Source: Bacillus paramycoides (lineage in GTDB: Bacteria; Bacillota; Bacilli; Bacillales; Bacillaceae_G). From it: a stretch of DNA of 64,000 nucleotides. Under the pieces are notes generated by a model. It had not been told where the DNA came from. It searched no databases and worked only from the letters and a program-made list of their open reading frames with translations. Shown here piece by piece: positions 53,273 through 61,020 of this stretch (position 1 is the stretch's first letter; each line of letters starts with the position of its first letter). Location of the stretch: the NCBI RefSeq assembly GCF_001884235.1, contig NZ_MAOI01000123.1, positions 1-64,000 of the forward strand, in the 5' to 3' direction. The position numbers were made by a program, and so were the translations under genes.

Positions 53273-53965
53273 TTAAAATTTTGCAGCTACTTTTTTAACG
53301 TTTTCTAAACCTTCTTCAACAATTTGTTGTGAGCGATCTGGATATTGATTGTGTCCTTCAATTACAACTGTCTCTGGATTTGTAATTCCCCAGAATCCAA
53401 GCACAGTTGTTACATAATTAACTGCCATTTCCATAGGAGCCATTTGTTCTGAAGAGTAATCTGAACCACGAGCACCTAATACAACTACTTTCTTATCACC
53501 AGCTAAACCTTCTGGACCATTTGCTGTATATTTAAATGTTTTTCCAGCTTGAGAAAGATATGAAATATAAGTAACTAAAGGCGCTGGCACTGTGAAGTTC
53601 CATAATGGGAACGCAAATACAACTTTATCAGCTTCTAAAAACTGATTTAAATATTGATCTACTGTAGCAACGGCCTTCTCTTCTTCAGCTGTTAACTCCA
53701 TTCCTTGACTACGTTTATATCCACCTGAAATAGCGATATTTCCGTAATAAGGAAGATCTAATGCAAATAAATCTAACTCCGTAATTTCTGTATTTGGATT
53801 TGCTTCCTTATAAGTACTTACAAATGTTTCATACATTTTTGAACTAATTGCTTGCTCCGCTGGACGATCGTTTGCTTTAACAAATAATACTTTTGACATT
53901 TTTTTATTCTCCTCTACATTCGTATTTTCTTCTTTCTTACCAAATAATGAGCTAAATAGTCCCAT
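53273..53965 (-). CDS. azoR: FMN-dependent NADH:quinone oxidoreductase / azoreductase
   Basis: The flavodoxin-like enzyme reduces quinones by two electrons and cleaves azo dyes. It has VLFVKANDRPAEQAISSKMY at the core start, PLWNFTVPAPLVTYI at the FMN site and GARGSDY later. Normal family members begin at the internal MSKVLFV (53899), which has GAGGAG upstream. The frame also has a good AGGTGA site before ATG 53965, adding a charged N-terminal tail MGLFSSLFGKKEE. Both starts are plausible. A perfect 8-bp dyad is present upstream, in the region shared with the divergent transporter. Confidence 0.9.
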   Translation of the reverse strand: MGLFSSLFGKKEENTNVEENKKMSKVLFVKANDRPAEQAISSKMYETFVSTYKEANPNTEITELDLFALDLPYYGNIAISGGYKRSQGMELTAEEEKAVATVDQYLNQFLEADKVVFAFPLWNFTVPAPLVTYISYLSQAGKTFKYTANGPEGLAGDKKVVVLGARGSDYSSEQMAPMEMAVNYVTTVLGFWGITNPETVVIEGHNQYPDRSQQIVEEGLENVKKVAAKF

Positions 53966-54091
53966 TTTCTTCACCTAATCTTTCTTTTCATATTCATTAT
54001 TCATCATCATAAAAATTCTTATTCTAAGAAAAAGTTCCAATAGATACCTTAAGTTAAGCTATTACAACTTTTCGTTATTTAATTACCTTAT

Positions 54092-54118
54092 GTAAGTGAT
54101 TGTAATATAGTCACTTAC
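54092..54118. promoter_or_regulatory. Inverted repeat between azoreductase and transporter genes
   Basis: Perfect arms GTAAGTGA and TCACTTAC around an 11-base centre in the divergent intergenic region; candidate site for a quinone-responsive repressor. Confidence 0.45.
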
Positions 54119-54257
54119 TTTAGTCAAGTAACTTTTAATAAAAAACAAAATCTCGAATTAAAAATATTAACTAAAATACAATTGAACACCAAATACATCT
54201 TTATTACTTGTATAATAAACTTAGAGAGGAAAATTCATATATAGAAAGGATTTATTC

Positions 54258-55223
54258 ATGAGCACTATAGAAAAGATTCAAACTTTTATTATTCTTTTTG
54301 CTGTTACATGTGGCATCGCACTCGGACAATTTAATATCGTACATACGTATTCAGACAAATTCATTGTCCCCTCCTTATTTTTCATGCTATATGGATTATT
54401 CCTCAGCATCCCATTAAAAGAAATAAAAAATGGATTTCGCAATTTAAAATTTGCTGGAACAAGCCTTACCATTAACTTTTTATGGACACCTTTCCTTGCT
54501 TGGGGATTAGGTGCATTATTTCTTTCAGACCACCCAGCACTTTGGATTGGATTTATAATGTTGATGGTTACTCCATGTACAGATTGGTACTTAATATTTA
54601 CTGAAATAGCGAAAGGAAATGTAGCACTTTCTACAGCAATTTTACCCGTAAATTTAATTTTACAAGTATTACTGCTTCCAATTTATTTATTTTTATTTGC
54701 TGGTGTAATGAAGACTGTAGCGGTTTCAGTTTTAGTAGAAAGTATTGTTATTGTAATCGTCTTACCATTTTTACTTGCACACGCTACAAAATTCATTATG
54801 AATAAAATGAAAAAAGCTGACGCACTCGAGAATAAAATCATTCCATTTTTCAGCTCTGCTCAAATTGTATTTTTAAGTTTAGCAATTGTAGCGATGTTTG
54901 CATCACAAGGTAAATATTTACTACAAAATATGAATGTCGTTTTATTATTACTGATTCCTGTTCTATTGTTCTTCATCATTAATTTTTTACTAGGACAATT
55001 TATCGGGCGCATCATGCATTTATCTTATAAAGATACAGTAAGTCTAAGCTTAACAACGTTAGCAAGAAACTCGCCTGTTGCACTTGCTATTGCTGTGACT
55101 GCTTTTCCAGACGAGCCTCTTATCGCACTTGCACTCGTTATTGGACCGTTGATTGAGTTGCCAGTTCTTGCTTGTGTCTCACAAGTGTTGTTACTTATTA
55201 AGAAAAAACAGCAATACACATAA
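54258..55223 (+). CDS. BASS/ACR3-like transporter
   Basis: The 321-residue membrane protein has about ten helices and resembles the bile acid:sodium symporter superfamily, particularly its arsenite permease (ACR3)-like members. It has LFLSIPLKEI in helix 2, MLMVTPCTDWYLIFTEIAKG and LARNSPVALAIAVTAFPDEP, the unwound-helix segments of the fold. Arsenite export is possible but not supported by any arsR or arsC neighbour; organic anion transport is an alternative. AGAAAGGA precedes the ATG. Single gene. Confidence 0.82.
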   Translation: MSTIEKIQTFIILFAVTCGIALGQFNIVHTYSDKFIVPSLFFMLYGLFLSIPLKEIKNGFRNLKFAGTSLTINFLWTPFLAWGLGALFLSDHPALWIGFIMLMVTPCTDWYLIFTEIAKGNVALSTAILPVNLILQVLLLPIYLFLFAGVMKTVAVSVLVESIVIVIVLPFLLAHATKFIMNKMKKADALENKIIPFFSSAQIVFLSLAIVAMFASQGKYLLQNMNVVLLLLIPVLLFFIINFLLGQFIGRIMHLSYKDTVSLSLTTLARNSPVALAIAVTAFPDEPLIALALVIGPLIELPVLACVSQVLLLIKKKQQYT

Positions 55224-55224
55224 T

Positions 55225-55254
55225 AAAAAACGTCCCAAAATGGGACGTTTTTTA
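55225..55254 (+). terminator. Terminator of BASS-like gene
   Basis: Arms AAAAAACGTCCCA and TGGGACGTTTTTT just after the stop. Confidence 0.9.
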
Positions 55255-55278
55255 TTATGGAAAGATTACATACAACAC

Positions 55279-55347
55279 TTATTTCTTATTTATCAATACA
55301 AATGAAATAACCGAAACTACAAACGTAATAATTCCAATTATAATAAA
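55279..55347 (-). pseudogene. Possible C-terminal transmembrane remnant
   Basis: A 22-codon open piece without a start codon encodes FIIIGIITFVVSVISFVLIN and KK before a stop, closed upstream by TGA. It reads like the last membrane helix of a lost small membrane protein. Confidence 0.3.
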
Positions 55348-55413
55348 TCAATCGGCTCTAAAAATTTTATATGTTATAGAAGATTAACTTTTCGTTACAT
55401 TAACAGATCCTTT

Positions 55414-56661
55414 CTAATTAAAAATTATAGGAAAAGTAAATGTAACGAAAGCTGCCCAAAGTCCGTAGATTGGCAAATACTTAGTAACGGCATCTTGGAT
55501 AGTTAAAGGCCCGGATTTGTTTTGTAGAAAACGCATATAGGAGAGCATAATCCAAATTAGGTTTGCCCAGATAAGTATGTTTACTCCTAAAACAGCAAGT
55601 CTATTAGGCGTAATCCCATAAGAAGAAAGTCTGAACACGATGGCTGACAAAGCCACACTGTCAATGATAAGCGCAAGAACAATTAAGGCAAAATTTATAT
55701 AATCTGAAATGTTCTTTTTCTTGTCTGAATCGCTCTCGATAATGGAAAATATGGTAACAGCCAATACACCAAGGAGTATTCCGTTGAAGACTATCAGGAA
55801 ATTGCGGTCCAAGAATGGATTTTTTCCGACCCATATAACCGTTATAAGATAGATCAACAATGTGATCAGGACAAGAGGACTAAAAATTTTAGCTATATAT
55901 GGTGTAATATTCTTAGCAAGTTTAAGATTCATTGATACCAGATATGTAGCCACAATAGCAAGAGCGGCAGCACCAAATAAAACAACATTACTAAAATAGA
56001 AGTCTTCTATATTCAAGTCAACAAACCTAAATAACTGCATTGTTAATGCTGCTAGTACCATTCCGCTAACTGCCATGCTGGCGTAGAGAATACAATATTC
56101 CAAATTAAATTTAATATAAGCTAACCTTGTACTACCTTTTGAATATTCATTTCCTGTAAATGCAAGACCTACCAATACCCATAAAAATATGGGAAGGTGT
56201 AAATAAGCAAGGATAATACTATCTTTATAATTTAATGGCAACATATTAAGATAAAACCCGGAAATTAGGAACAGCGCTGCAAGGGAATAAATAACACTTT
56301 TTTTCGGAATATTATTGTAAACAAAATAGGCAGCAATAAAGGGCATTATACCAAAAGCCAGGTTAATTGGAGCAATTGCTTCCTGTTCGACAAAGTGGAA
56401 AATGATTCTGGTACTTATCCCGGCCAGAATAGCTAAAATACCCATGAATAAGAAACCTTTTTGAAGCAAGGAAGTTTTTTCTGTATTTGCTGTCTCCTTG
56501 AAATGCAATCTTTCATACCAAACACCAAGAACCTGAGAATCAGGGTTTTGTTCCCATGCATGTGAGAATGACTTTTTAAAAGCTTTCGGGTCTTTTCTAT
56601 ACATTCTCTCCAACTCATGAGGCTTATCAATATTTTCAATAATCAAATTGTTAATGTCCAT
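55414..56661 (-). CDS. Polytopic membrane protein, third gene of YoaS/YozG-like module
   Basis: The 415-residue protein has a soluble N-terminal part of about 80 residues (MDINNLIIENIDKPHELERM, then RKDPKAFKKSFSHAWEQNP) followed by about 11-12 membrane helices. No transporter signature is evident; it loosely resembles DUF4153-type membrane proteins. GGGGAGG supports the ATG at 56661, 15 codons inside the open frame. It follows the HTH gene closely. Related three-gene sets (YoaS-YozG-YoaT in B. subtilis) also join a DUF2975 protein, a tiny HTH protein and a membrane protein. Function unknown. Confidence 0.75.
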   Translation of the reverse strand: MDINNLIIENIDKPHELERMYRKDPKAFKKSFSHAWEQNPDSQVLGVWYERLHFKETANTEKTSLLQKGFLFMGILAILAGISTRIIFHFVEQEAIAPINLAFGIMPFIAAYFVYNNIPKKSVIYSLAALFLISGFYLNMLPLNYKDSIILAYLHLPIFLWVLVGLAFTGNEYSKGSTRLAYIKFNLEYCILYASMAVSGMVLAALTMQLFRFVDLNIEDFYFSNVVLFGAAALAIVATYLVSMNLKLAKNITPYIAKIFSPLVLITLLIYLITVIWVGKNPFLDRNFLIVFNGILLGVLAVTIFSIIESDSDKKKNISDYINFALIVLALIIDSVALSAIVFRLSSYGITPNRLAVLGVNILIWANLIWIMLSYMRFLQNKSGPLTIQDAVTKYLPIYGLWAAFVTFTFPIIFN

Positions 56662-56709
56662 AGTTATACCTCCCCTAATAATTGTTATATTAAGTTTCCT
56701 CCACAATAT

Positions 56710-56925
56710 TTAACTGTCTTCTTCACTTTTGTATTCTAAAATATCTTCAGGCTGACATTTTAAAGCCTTACAAATTGCCTCTAAAGTGGCTAATCGAATC
56801 GCTTTTGCCTTTCCATTTTTCAATATAGAAAGGTTCGCTATTGTTATTCCAACCTTCTCCGAAAGTTCTGTTACGCTCATTTTCCTTTTTGCTAACATCA
56901 CATCAATGTTAATTATAATTGCCAT
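56710..56925 (-). CDS. Small Cro/C1-type HTH regulator, YozG-like
   Basis: The 71-residue protein is nearly all helix-turn-helix: MLAKRKMSVTELSEKVGI, TIANLSILKNGKAKAIRLAT and CKALKCQPEDILEY. This is the compact Xre subtype (YozG/YvaO-like) that accompanies DUF2975 membrane proteins. It may bind DNA while being held or tuned by the membrane partners. GAGGTGA precedes the ATG and overlaps the DUF2975 stop region. Middle gene of the operon. Confidence 0.88.
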   Translation of the reverse strand: MAIIINIDVMLAKRKMSVTELSEKVGITIANLSILKNGKAKAIRLATLEAICKALKCQPEDILEYKSEEDS

Positions 56926-56936
56926 TGTTATTCACC

Positions 56937-57419
56937 TCAGACCGTTAAATCATTTTCTGATTTGATATTAATTGCATCTTGTAAAAGTTTTTGAAGAACA
57001 GCCGCAAAGACTGCGATAACCATCGAAGCAAAAGGAACAACCAATCCGACAAAGATAACTCCTGATGCGTCTTCTACTTCTGCAAAGATATAGAAGAGCG
57101 GCCAAACTAGCACATGCAAAATACTGATTGTGATGGCACAGTATTTGATTTTCTTTAAAGCTTTTACAGATAAATCAGAGAAAGCTTTATTTTTGTCAAT
57201 ATAGCATAAGAGTTTGAAAGCCTGATACAAAGCAAAATAAAAAGGTATAGCCGATGCATCAAAAGCAATGAAAACGAGATATTGTATAAAAGCAAACTGT
57301 GGAAGCAATTTTACTGCAAGATTCGCCATCTCAGGCACCAAAAAGATGCACAGAGCAAGAACTGGGACCCCTAAAAGAATAACAACTATTTTTAAAAATA
57401 ACGTTGTTACTTTTCCCAT
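56937..57419 (-). CDS. DUF2975 membrane protein, YoaS-like
   Basis: The 160-residue protein has four predicted membrane helices and a charged loop (CYIDKNKAFSDLSVKALKKI), the conserved part of DUF2975. The C-terminus is a short charged tail. It is first in the three-gene operon and probably forms a sensing unit with the HTH protein, by analogy with other DUF2975-HTH pairs; the stimulus is unknown. The ATG at 57419 follows GTGAGGTG. The following membrane gene completes the module. Confidence 0.85.
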   Translation of the reverse strand: MGKVTTLFLKIVVILLGVPVLALCIFLVPEMANLAVKLLPQFAFIQYLVFIAFDASAIPFYFALYQAFKLLCYIDKNKAFSDLSVKALKKIKYCAITISILHVLVWPLFYIFAEVEDASGVIFVGLVVPFASMVIAVFAAVLQKLLQDAINIKSENDLTV

Positions 57420-57541
57420 AAAAAGCACCTCACTTATTTATTCTGTTTTTGATTCTAATATATTTTTTATCGTTTTACAATAAATTTTTATCAATTCAAA
57501 TAATGTTTTTATTGCGGATTTTGTTTTAAGAAAAAAATATA

Positions 57542-57567
57542 AAGCATTCCTCATTCAAAGAAATGCT
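57542..57567 (-). terminator. Terminator-like hairpin after coiled-coil remnant
   Basis: Imperfect stem AGCATTTC/GGAATGCT directly after the remnant's stop codon. Confidence 0.5.
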
Positions 57568-57654
57568 CTATAACTTTTTATAAACATCGGTGTAAGTTAC
57601 TTTCAGTTGTTCTCTTAATTGCTTGTTTTCATTTTCTAATTTTTTATTTTTCCT
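57568..57654 (-). pseudogene. Coiled-coil C-terminal gene remnant
   Basis: The minus strand encodes RKNKKLENENKQLREQLKVT followed by YTDVYKKL and a stop, closed upstream by TAA and lacking a start. The charged heptad pattern is like the C-termini of Tn554-type accessory (DUF6262/TnpC) proteins, but the piece is too short to be certain. It is probably all that is left of a larger gene. Confidence 0.45.
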
Positions 57655-57770
57655 TTATATAAAAGAAATGATAAAGATAATATAAACATCCTATTTAATA
57701 CCATCTTTTCAAACAATTATTTTAAATATTTTTTAGTATTAGTACACAAAAGTCTGTAATTAAAAAATAA

Positions 57771-57801
57771 AAAAGCATGACATAAAATTGTCATGCTTTT
57801 T
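57771..57801 (-). terminator. Terminator downstream of topB
   Basis: Perfect arms AAAAGCATGACA and TGTCATGCTTTT with a T-rich tail on the minus strand, about 100 bases after topB. Confidence 0.8.
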
Positions 57802-57899
57802 CTTTTCTATCAATATTTTTCAAACCTAACCTGTTATAGCACCTTTTACTCGGGCAGGAGCTTTTTTATTTAGTAAAGCACTTTTTTTGTTGAAACCAC

Positions 57900-60044
57900 T
57901 TAATTTTCAAACACAAAGTTAATCTTATTATCTTTCCACTCTAACTTCGCATCAAAGGTCTTCTCGCCCTTTTTAAAGCCTTTAATTAAATCGGTCTTCT
58001 CACCTTTTAAGAGCTTTGTCATGTTTTTTTGCGAAATTGTTTTACTTAATATCTTCTTCGAGATGGTAAAGTCACATTGTGTTGTATTGTAGTTTGAACA
58101 ACCGTAAAATGTGGACTTGTCAATAACATCGCCATCACATTTTTTACAGTTCCCAACCTTTTTACCTGTTGTAAATTTCGATCCTTTTCGTTCAATCGAT
58201 TCAACATGTAATCCAGTGAAGTCCCACTTCTCCGACATTTCTACCGCGTCTTCAATAATTTTAGCTGATAATTTTTTCGTCTGTTCCATGAAAGTAGCTG
58301 GTGAAGCTGTACCTTCTCCAATTTCCGCAAGGCGCTGCTCCCATTTCGCAGTCATTTCTGGTGAAGCTAAAATTTTGTCTCCAATTGCTGTAATTAATAC
58401 TTTCCCTTTATCGGTTGCATACACTTGGTTTTTCTGCACATCTATATATTTACGATCCTTCAGCATCGTAATAATACCTGCACGAGTTGCCTCTGTACCT
58501 AGACCTTCTGTTTTCTTCAATACTTTCTCAAGTTCTTCATTATCTAAATACTTACCGGCCGTTTTCATTAACGTAATAAGTTGTCCTTCTGTATAACGTT
58601 TCGGTGGCTGTGTTTTTCCTTCTTTCACTTTCACCTTTACAACTTTCCCTTGTTCACCTTCAGCGACAATTGGAAGAATCGTTTCGTCATCTTTATCGTC
58701 TTGGAAAATAACTTTACGCCAACCTTCTTGAATTTGCTGTTTTCCTTTCGAAATGAACTCCGCACGTTCGTCTACAAGCGTTGTAATCGTTGTGTAGTCA
58801 AAGATTGCTACTTCATAATGCGCCGCAATAAGTCTTCTTACGATCATATCGTAAATTTTCTTTTCATCACCTGATAGTTTGCTTGGATTTGTCACTTGCT
58901 CTGTCGGTATAATTGCGTAGTGATCTGTAACTTTCTTTTCATTCACATAGCGCTTGTTGCTCATAATTGATTCAATTGGTGCTGGCAATAAACCTTTATA
59001 TTCATCAAACTGACTTAACTTCTGTAAAATATCAGGGAACGTCGCTGCTTCTCCTTGTGTTACATAGTTAGAATCTGAACGTGGATAAGATACTATCCCT
59101 TTTTGATATAGTGCTTGCGTTATATCAAGCGTCTTTTTCGGTGAAAATTTAAAAGCTTTGTTTGCCGTTGCTTGTAGTGATGATAAATTAAATAAAAACG
59201 GCGGCTGAAACTCTTTACGCTCCGTTTTCATTTCTTTTACTACAGCCGGTTTATTTTGACAAAACGCTGCAATTTTATTTGCCAAATCAGGATCATTTAA
59301 GCGGGACTCATTATCTTTCTCCCATTTCCCCTCATACTTCTTTCCTTCTATATTAAAGGTTGCGAACACTTCCCAAAATGGCTCTGACTTAAAGTTCTCT
59401 ATTTCTTTTTCACGCTTTACGATCAATGCTAATGTTGGTGTTTGTACACGACCAGCGGAAAACACATCATTCATTCCCTTTTTCTTTAGCAAAATACTAA
59501 AGACACGTGATGCATTCATACCAACGACCCAGTCGGCGCAAGATCTTGTATATGCTTCGTAATACGTATTAATCGTATCTGATTCATCAAGTAAGTTTTT
59601 AAACCCTTGATAAATTGCTTGCTTCGTTAAAGATGAAATCCAAAGACGTTTCATCGGCTTTTGCACGTTGCAAAGATTAATAATATTTCTTACGATCAGT
59701 TCCCCTTCACGCCCAGCATCGCCCGCGTGAATAATTTCTGTTACCCCCGGATTATGTAACAGCTGTTTCACTACATTAAATTGCTTATACTTTGACTTTG
59801 TTACCTCAAACTGAAATCGCTCTGGAATCATTGGTAATGTATCGAGCGACCATTTTTTCCACTCAGCGTGATAATGTTCTGGATTACATAACTGCGTCAA
59901 ATGACCAATTGCCCATGTACAGTACGCTCCATTTGGAAATAACTCATTTGCTTCTACTTCTAAATATCCATCTTTCCTGCGATATTTAAACTGTGAAACA
60001 AGAGCCAAACCTTGATCTGGTTTCTCGGCAATAATTAATTTCAT
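57900..60044 (-). CDS. topB: DNA topoisomerase III
   Basis: The 714-residue type IA topoisomerase cuts one DNA strand to decatenate and relax it. The Toprim domain has Glu in IIAEKPDQG and the acidic pair in HAGDAGREGELI (about 107-116). The catalytic Tyr is Tyr320 in VSYPRSDSNY. The gate domains follow, and near the C-terminus there is a Cys cluster (CKKCDGDVID, then GCSNYNTTQC) forming a zinc ribbon. Size and motif order match Bacillus TopB. Single gene, ATG start, with AGGGAG upstream. Confidence 0.95.
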   Translation of the reverse strand: MKLIIAEKPDQGLALVSQFKYRRKDGYLEVEANELFPNGAYCTWAIGHLTQLCNPEHYHAEWKKWSLDTLPMIPERFQFEVTKSKYKQFNVVKQLLHNPGVTEIIHAGDAGREGELIVRNIINLCNVQKPMKRLWISSLTKQAIYQGFKNLLDESDTINTYYEAYTRSCADWVVGMNASRVFSILLKKKGMNDVFSAGRVQTPTLALIVKREKEIENFKSEPFWEVFATFNIEGKKYEGKWEKDNESRLNDPDLANKIAAFCQNKPAVVKEMKTERKEFQPPFLFNLSSLQATANKAFKFSPKKTLDITQALYQKGIVSYPRSDSNYVTQGEAATFPDILQKLSQFDEYKGLLPAPIESIMSNKRYVNEKKVTDHYAIIPTEQVTNPSKLSGDEKKIYDMIVRRLIAAHYEVAIFDYTTITTLVDERAEFISKGKQQIQEGWRKVIFQDDKDDETILPIVAEGEQGKVVKVKVKEGKTQPPKRYTEGQLITLMKTAGKYLDNEELEKVLKKTEGLGTEATRAGIITMLKDRKYIDVQKNQVYATDKGKVLITAIGDKILASPEMTAKWEQRLAEIGEGTASPATFMEQTKKLSAKIIEDAVEMSEKWDFTGLHVESIERKGSKFTTGKKVGNCKKCDGDVIDKSTFYGCSNYNTTQCDFTISKKILSKTISQKNMTKLLKGEKTDLIKGFKKGEKTFDAKLEWKDNKINFVFEN

Positions 60045-60238
60045 TTTATAACTCCCTATCTGTATTCCAGTGTTACTTTCATTGTCTATATGTTTAGAAG
60101 CGATGATAATACAACAATCTTATTTATCATTCGCGGTTTGCCTCACAAATGTGAGACCTATAATATTATACGCTTATTCTTTATGGCTTCACAATAGAAA
60201 CTCATTATATAACAATTTCTTTCACATGCTTACAAGCA

Positions 60239-60268
60239 AAAAAGACGCCAAAAAAAATCAAGCGTCCT
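60239..60268 (-). terminator. Terminator of 26-aa gene
   Basis: Arms GGACGC and GCGTC with a long loop, then T6 on the minus strand. It overlaps the end of the small frame. Confidence 0.65.
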
Positions 60269-60338
60269 TTCTTTCCTTTATTACTACTTGCTTACATTCA
60301 TTAAATTGTGCAGATAATTTGCAGATATATATAAGCAT
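60258..60338 (-). CDS. Small hypothetical peptide, 26 aa
   Basis: Minus-strand GGAGGG is followed five bases later by ATG and a 26-codon frame: MLIYICKLSAQFNECKQVVI then KERKDA. Two cysteines (6 and 15) are spaced nine apart, and the C-terminus is strongly charged. A terminator begins at its stop codon. The unit is isolated between topB and the divergent membrane protein gene. Ribosome site, frame and terminator together suggest a real small gene; function is unknown. Confidence 0.55.
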   Translation of the reverse strand: MLIYICKLSAQFNECKQVVIKERKDA

Positions 60339-60392
60339 AAGTACCCTCCATTTAAACATATGATGAAGTGAATGATAGGACAGGGAGGTATC

Positions 60393-60941
60393 ATGATGTT
60401 TACTTATACGTTAACTGCCTTAACACTTTGTTGTATCTCGATTATTATTACATCATATATTTCTAAACGTAAGGGTACCCTAATGGAGTATATGGTATTT
60501 ATCATGTCTTTTAGTATGAGTATCGGTTTAAGTATAGGTTTTTATTTAGGTATTCTCTTTAAAGGTGAACTACTATATTCTACTTTGCTTGCTATTTTGA
60601 TTAGTGGTTTTATCGGTCTTTTAGTCGGTCTACGTTTTCACCTGTATACTGCCTTAGAAGGAATGTTCTCTGGATTAATGGCAAGTATGATGGGAGCAAT
60701 GATTACAGAAATGTTAAACACTCAACAAGCTCATAGTATACTTCTTATTAGCCTCTTACTTACCATAACTATTACCATGTCATGTATGATTCAATTGTTA
60801 TCAGAGAACTTTTCTACTTATATCCACCGACGGTTTCTATTATTACTTTCCATTAGCGTAGTAATTGTTCTTACTGTATTCGTGACATTCCCAGATCATA
60901 CTCCCCCATCTTCCTCAGGGCACGATCAACACATGCATTAA
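60393..60941 (+). CDS. Membrane protein with Met-rich helices and His-rich tail
   Basis: The 182-residue protein has about six membrane helices. Methionines are unusually common (MVFIMSFSMSIG, MFSGLMASMMGAMITEM), and the C-terminus ends in a short external tail with HDQHMH. Met and His clusters of this type bind copper. It is convergent with a multicopper oxidase gene, which supports a copper role. I do not recognise the family. GGGAGG supports ATG 60393; the frame opens seven codons earlier. Confidence 0.7.
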   Translation: MMFTYTLTALTLCCISIIITSYISKRKGTLMEYMVFIMSFSMSIGLSIGFYLGILFKGELLYSTLLAILISGFIGLLVGLRFHLYTALEGMFSGLMASMMGAMITEMLNTQQAHSILLISLLLTITITMSCMIQLLSENFSTYIHRRFLLLLSISVVIVLTVFVTFPDHTPPSSSGHDQHMH

Positions 60942-60961
60942 CACTTACAATCAAAATTAAT

Positions 60962-60991
60962 AAAGCAGCTATCCAATAAGATAACTGCTTT
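60962..60991. terminator. Bidirectional terminator
   Basis: Hairpin AAAGCAG-TATC/GATA-CTGCTTT between convergent genes. Confidence 0.65.
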
Positions 60992-61020
60992 ATATCATAA
61001 TAAATTACATGAATTTTATA

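Larger units (their letters stand above)
57420..57899. other. Gene-poor gap with a coiled-coil remnant
   Basis: This 480-base gap holds the promoter of the DUF2975 operon, a 28-codon remnant (57568-57654) with its terminator-like hairpin, and a strong terminator that probably serves topB. A looser pairing, AGTGCTTTACT with AGTAAAAGGTGCT, lies next to the topB stop (about 57839-57883). I see no intact gene. Confidence 0.5.

Noticed and set aside
60070-60363. 97-codon plus-strand open frame
   Set aside because: No ribosome site or domain; the opposite strand holds a short frame with a strong ribosome site and terminator.
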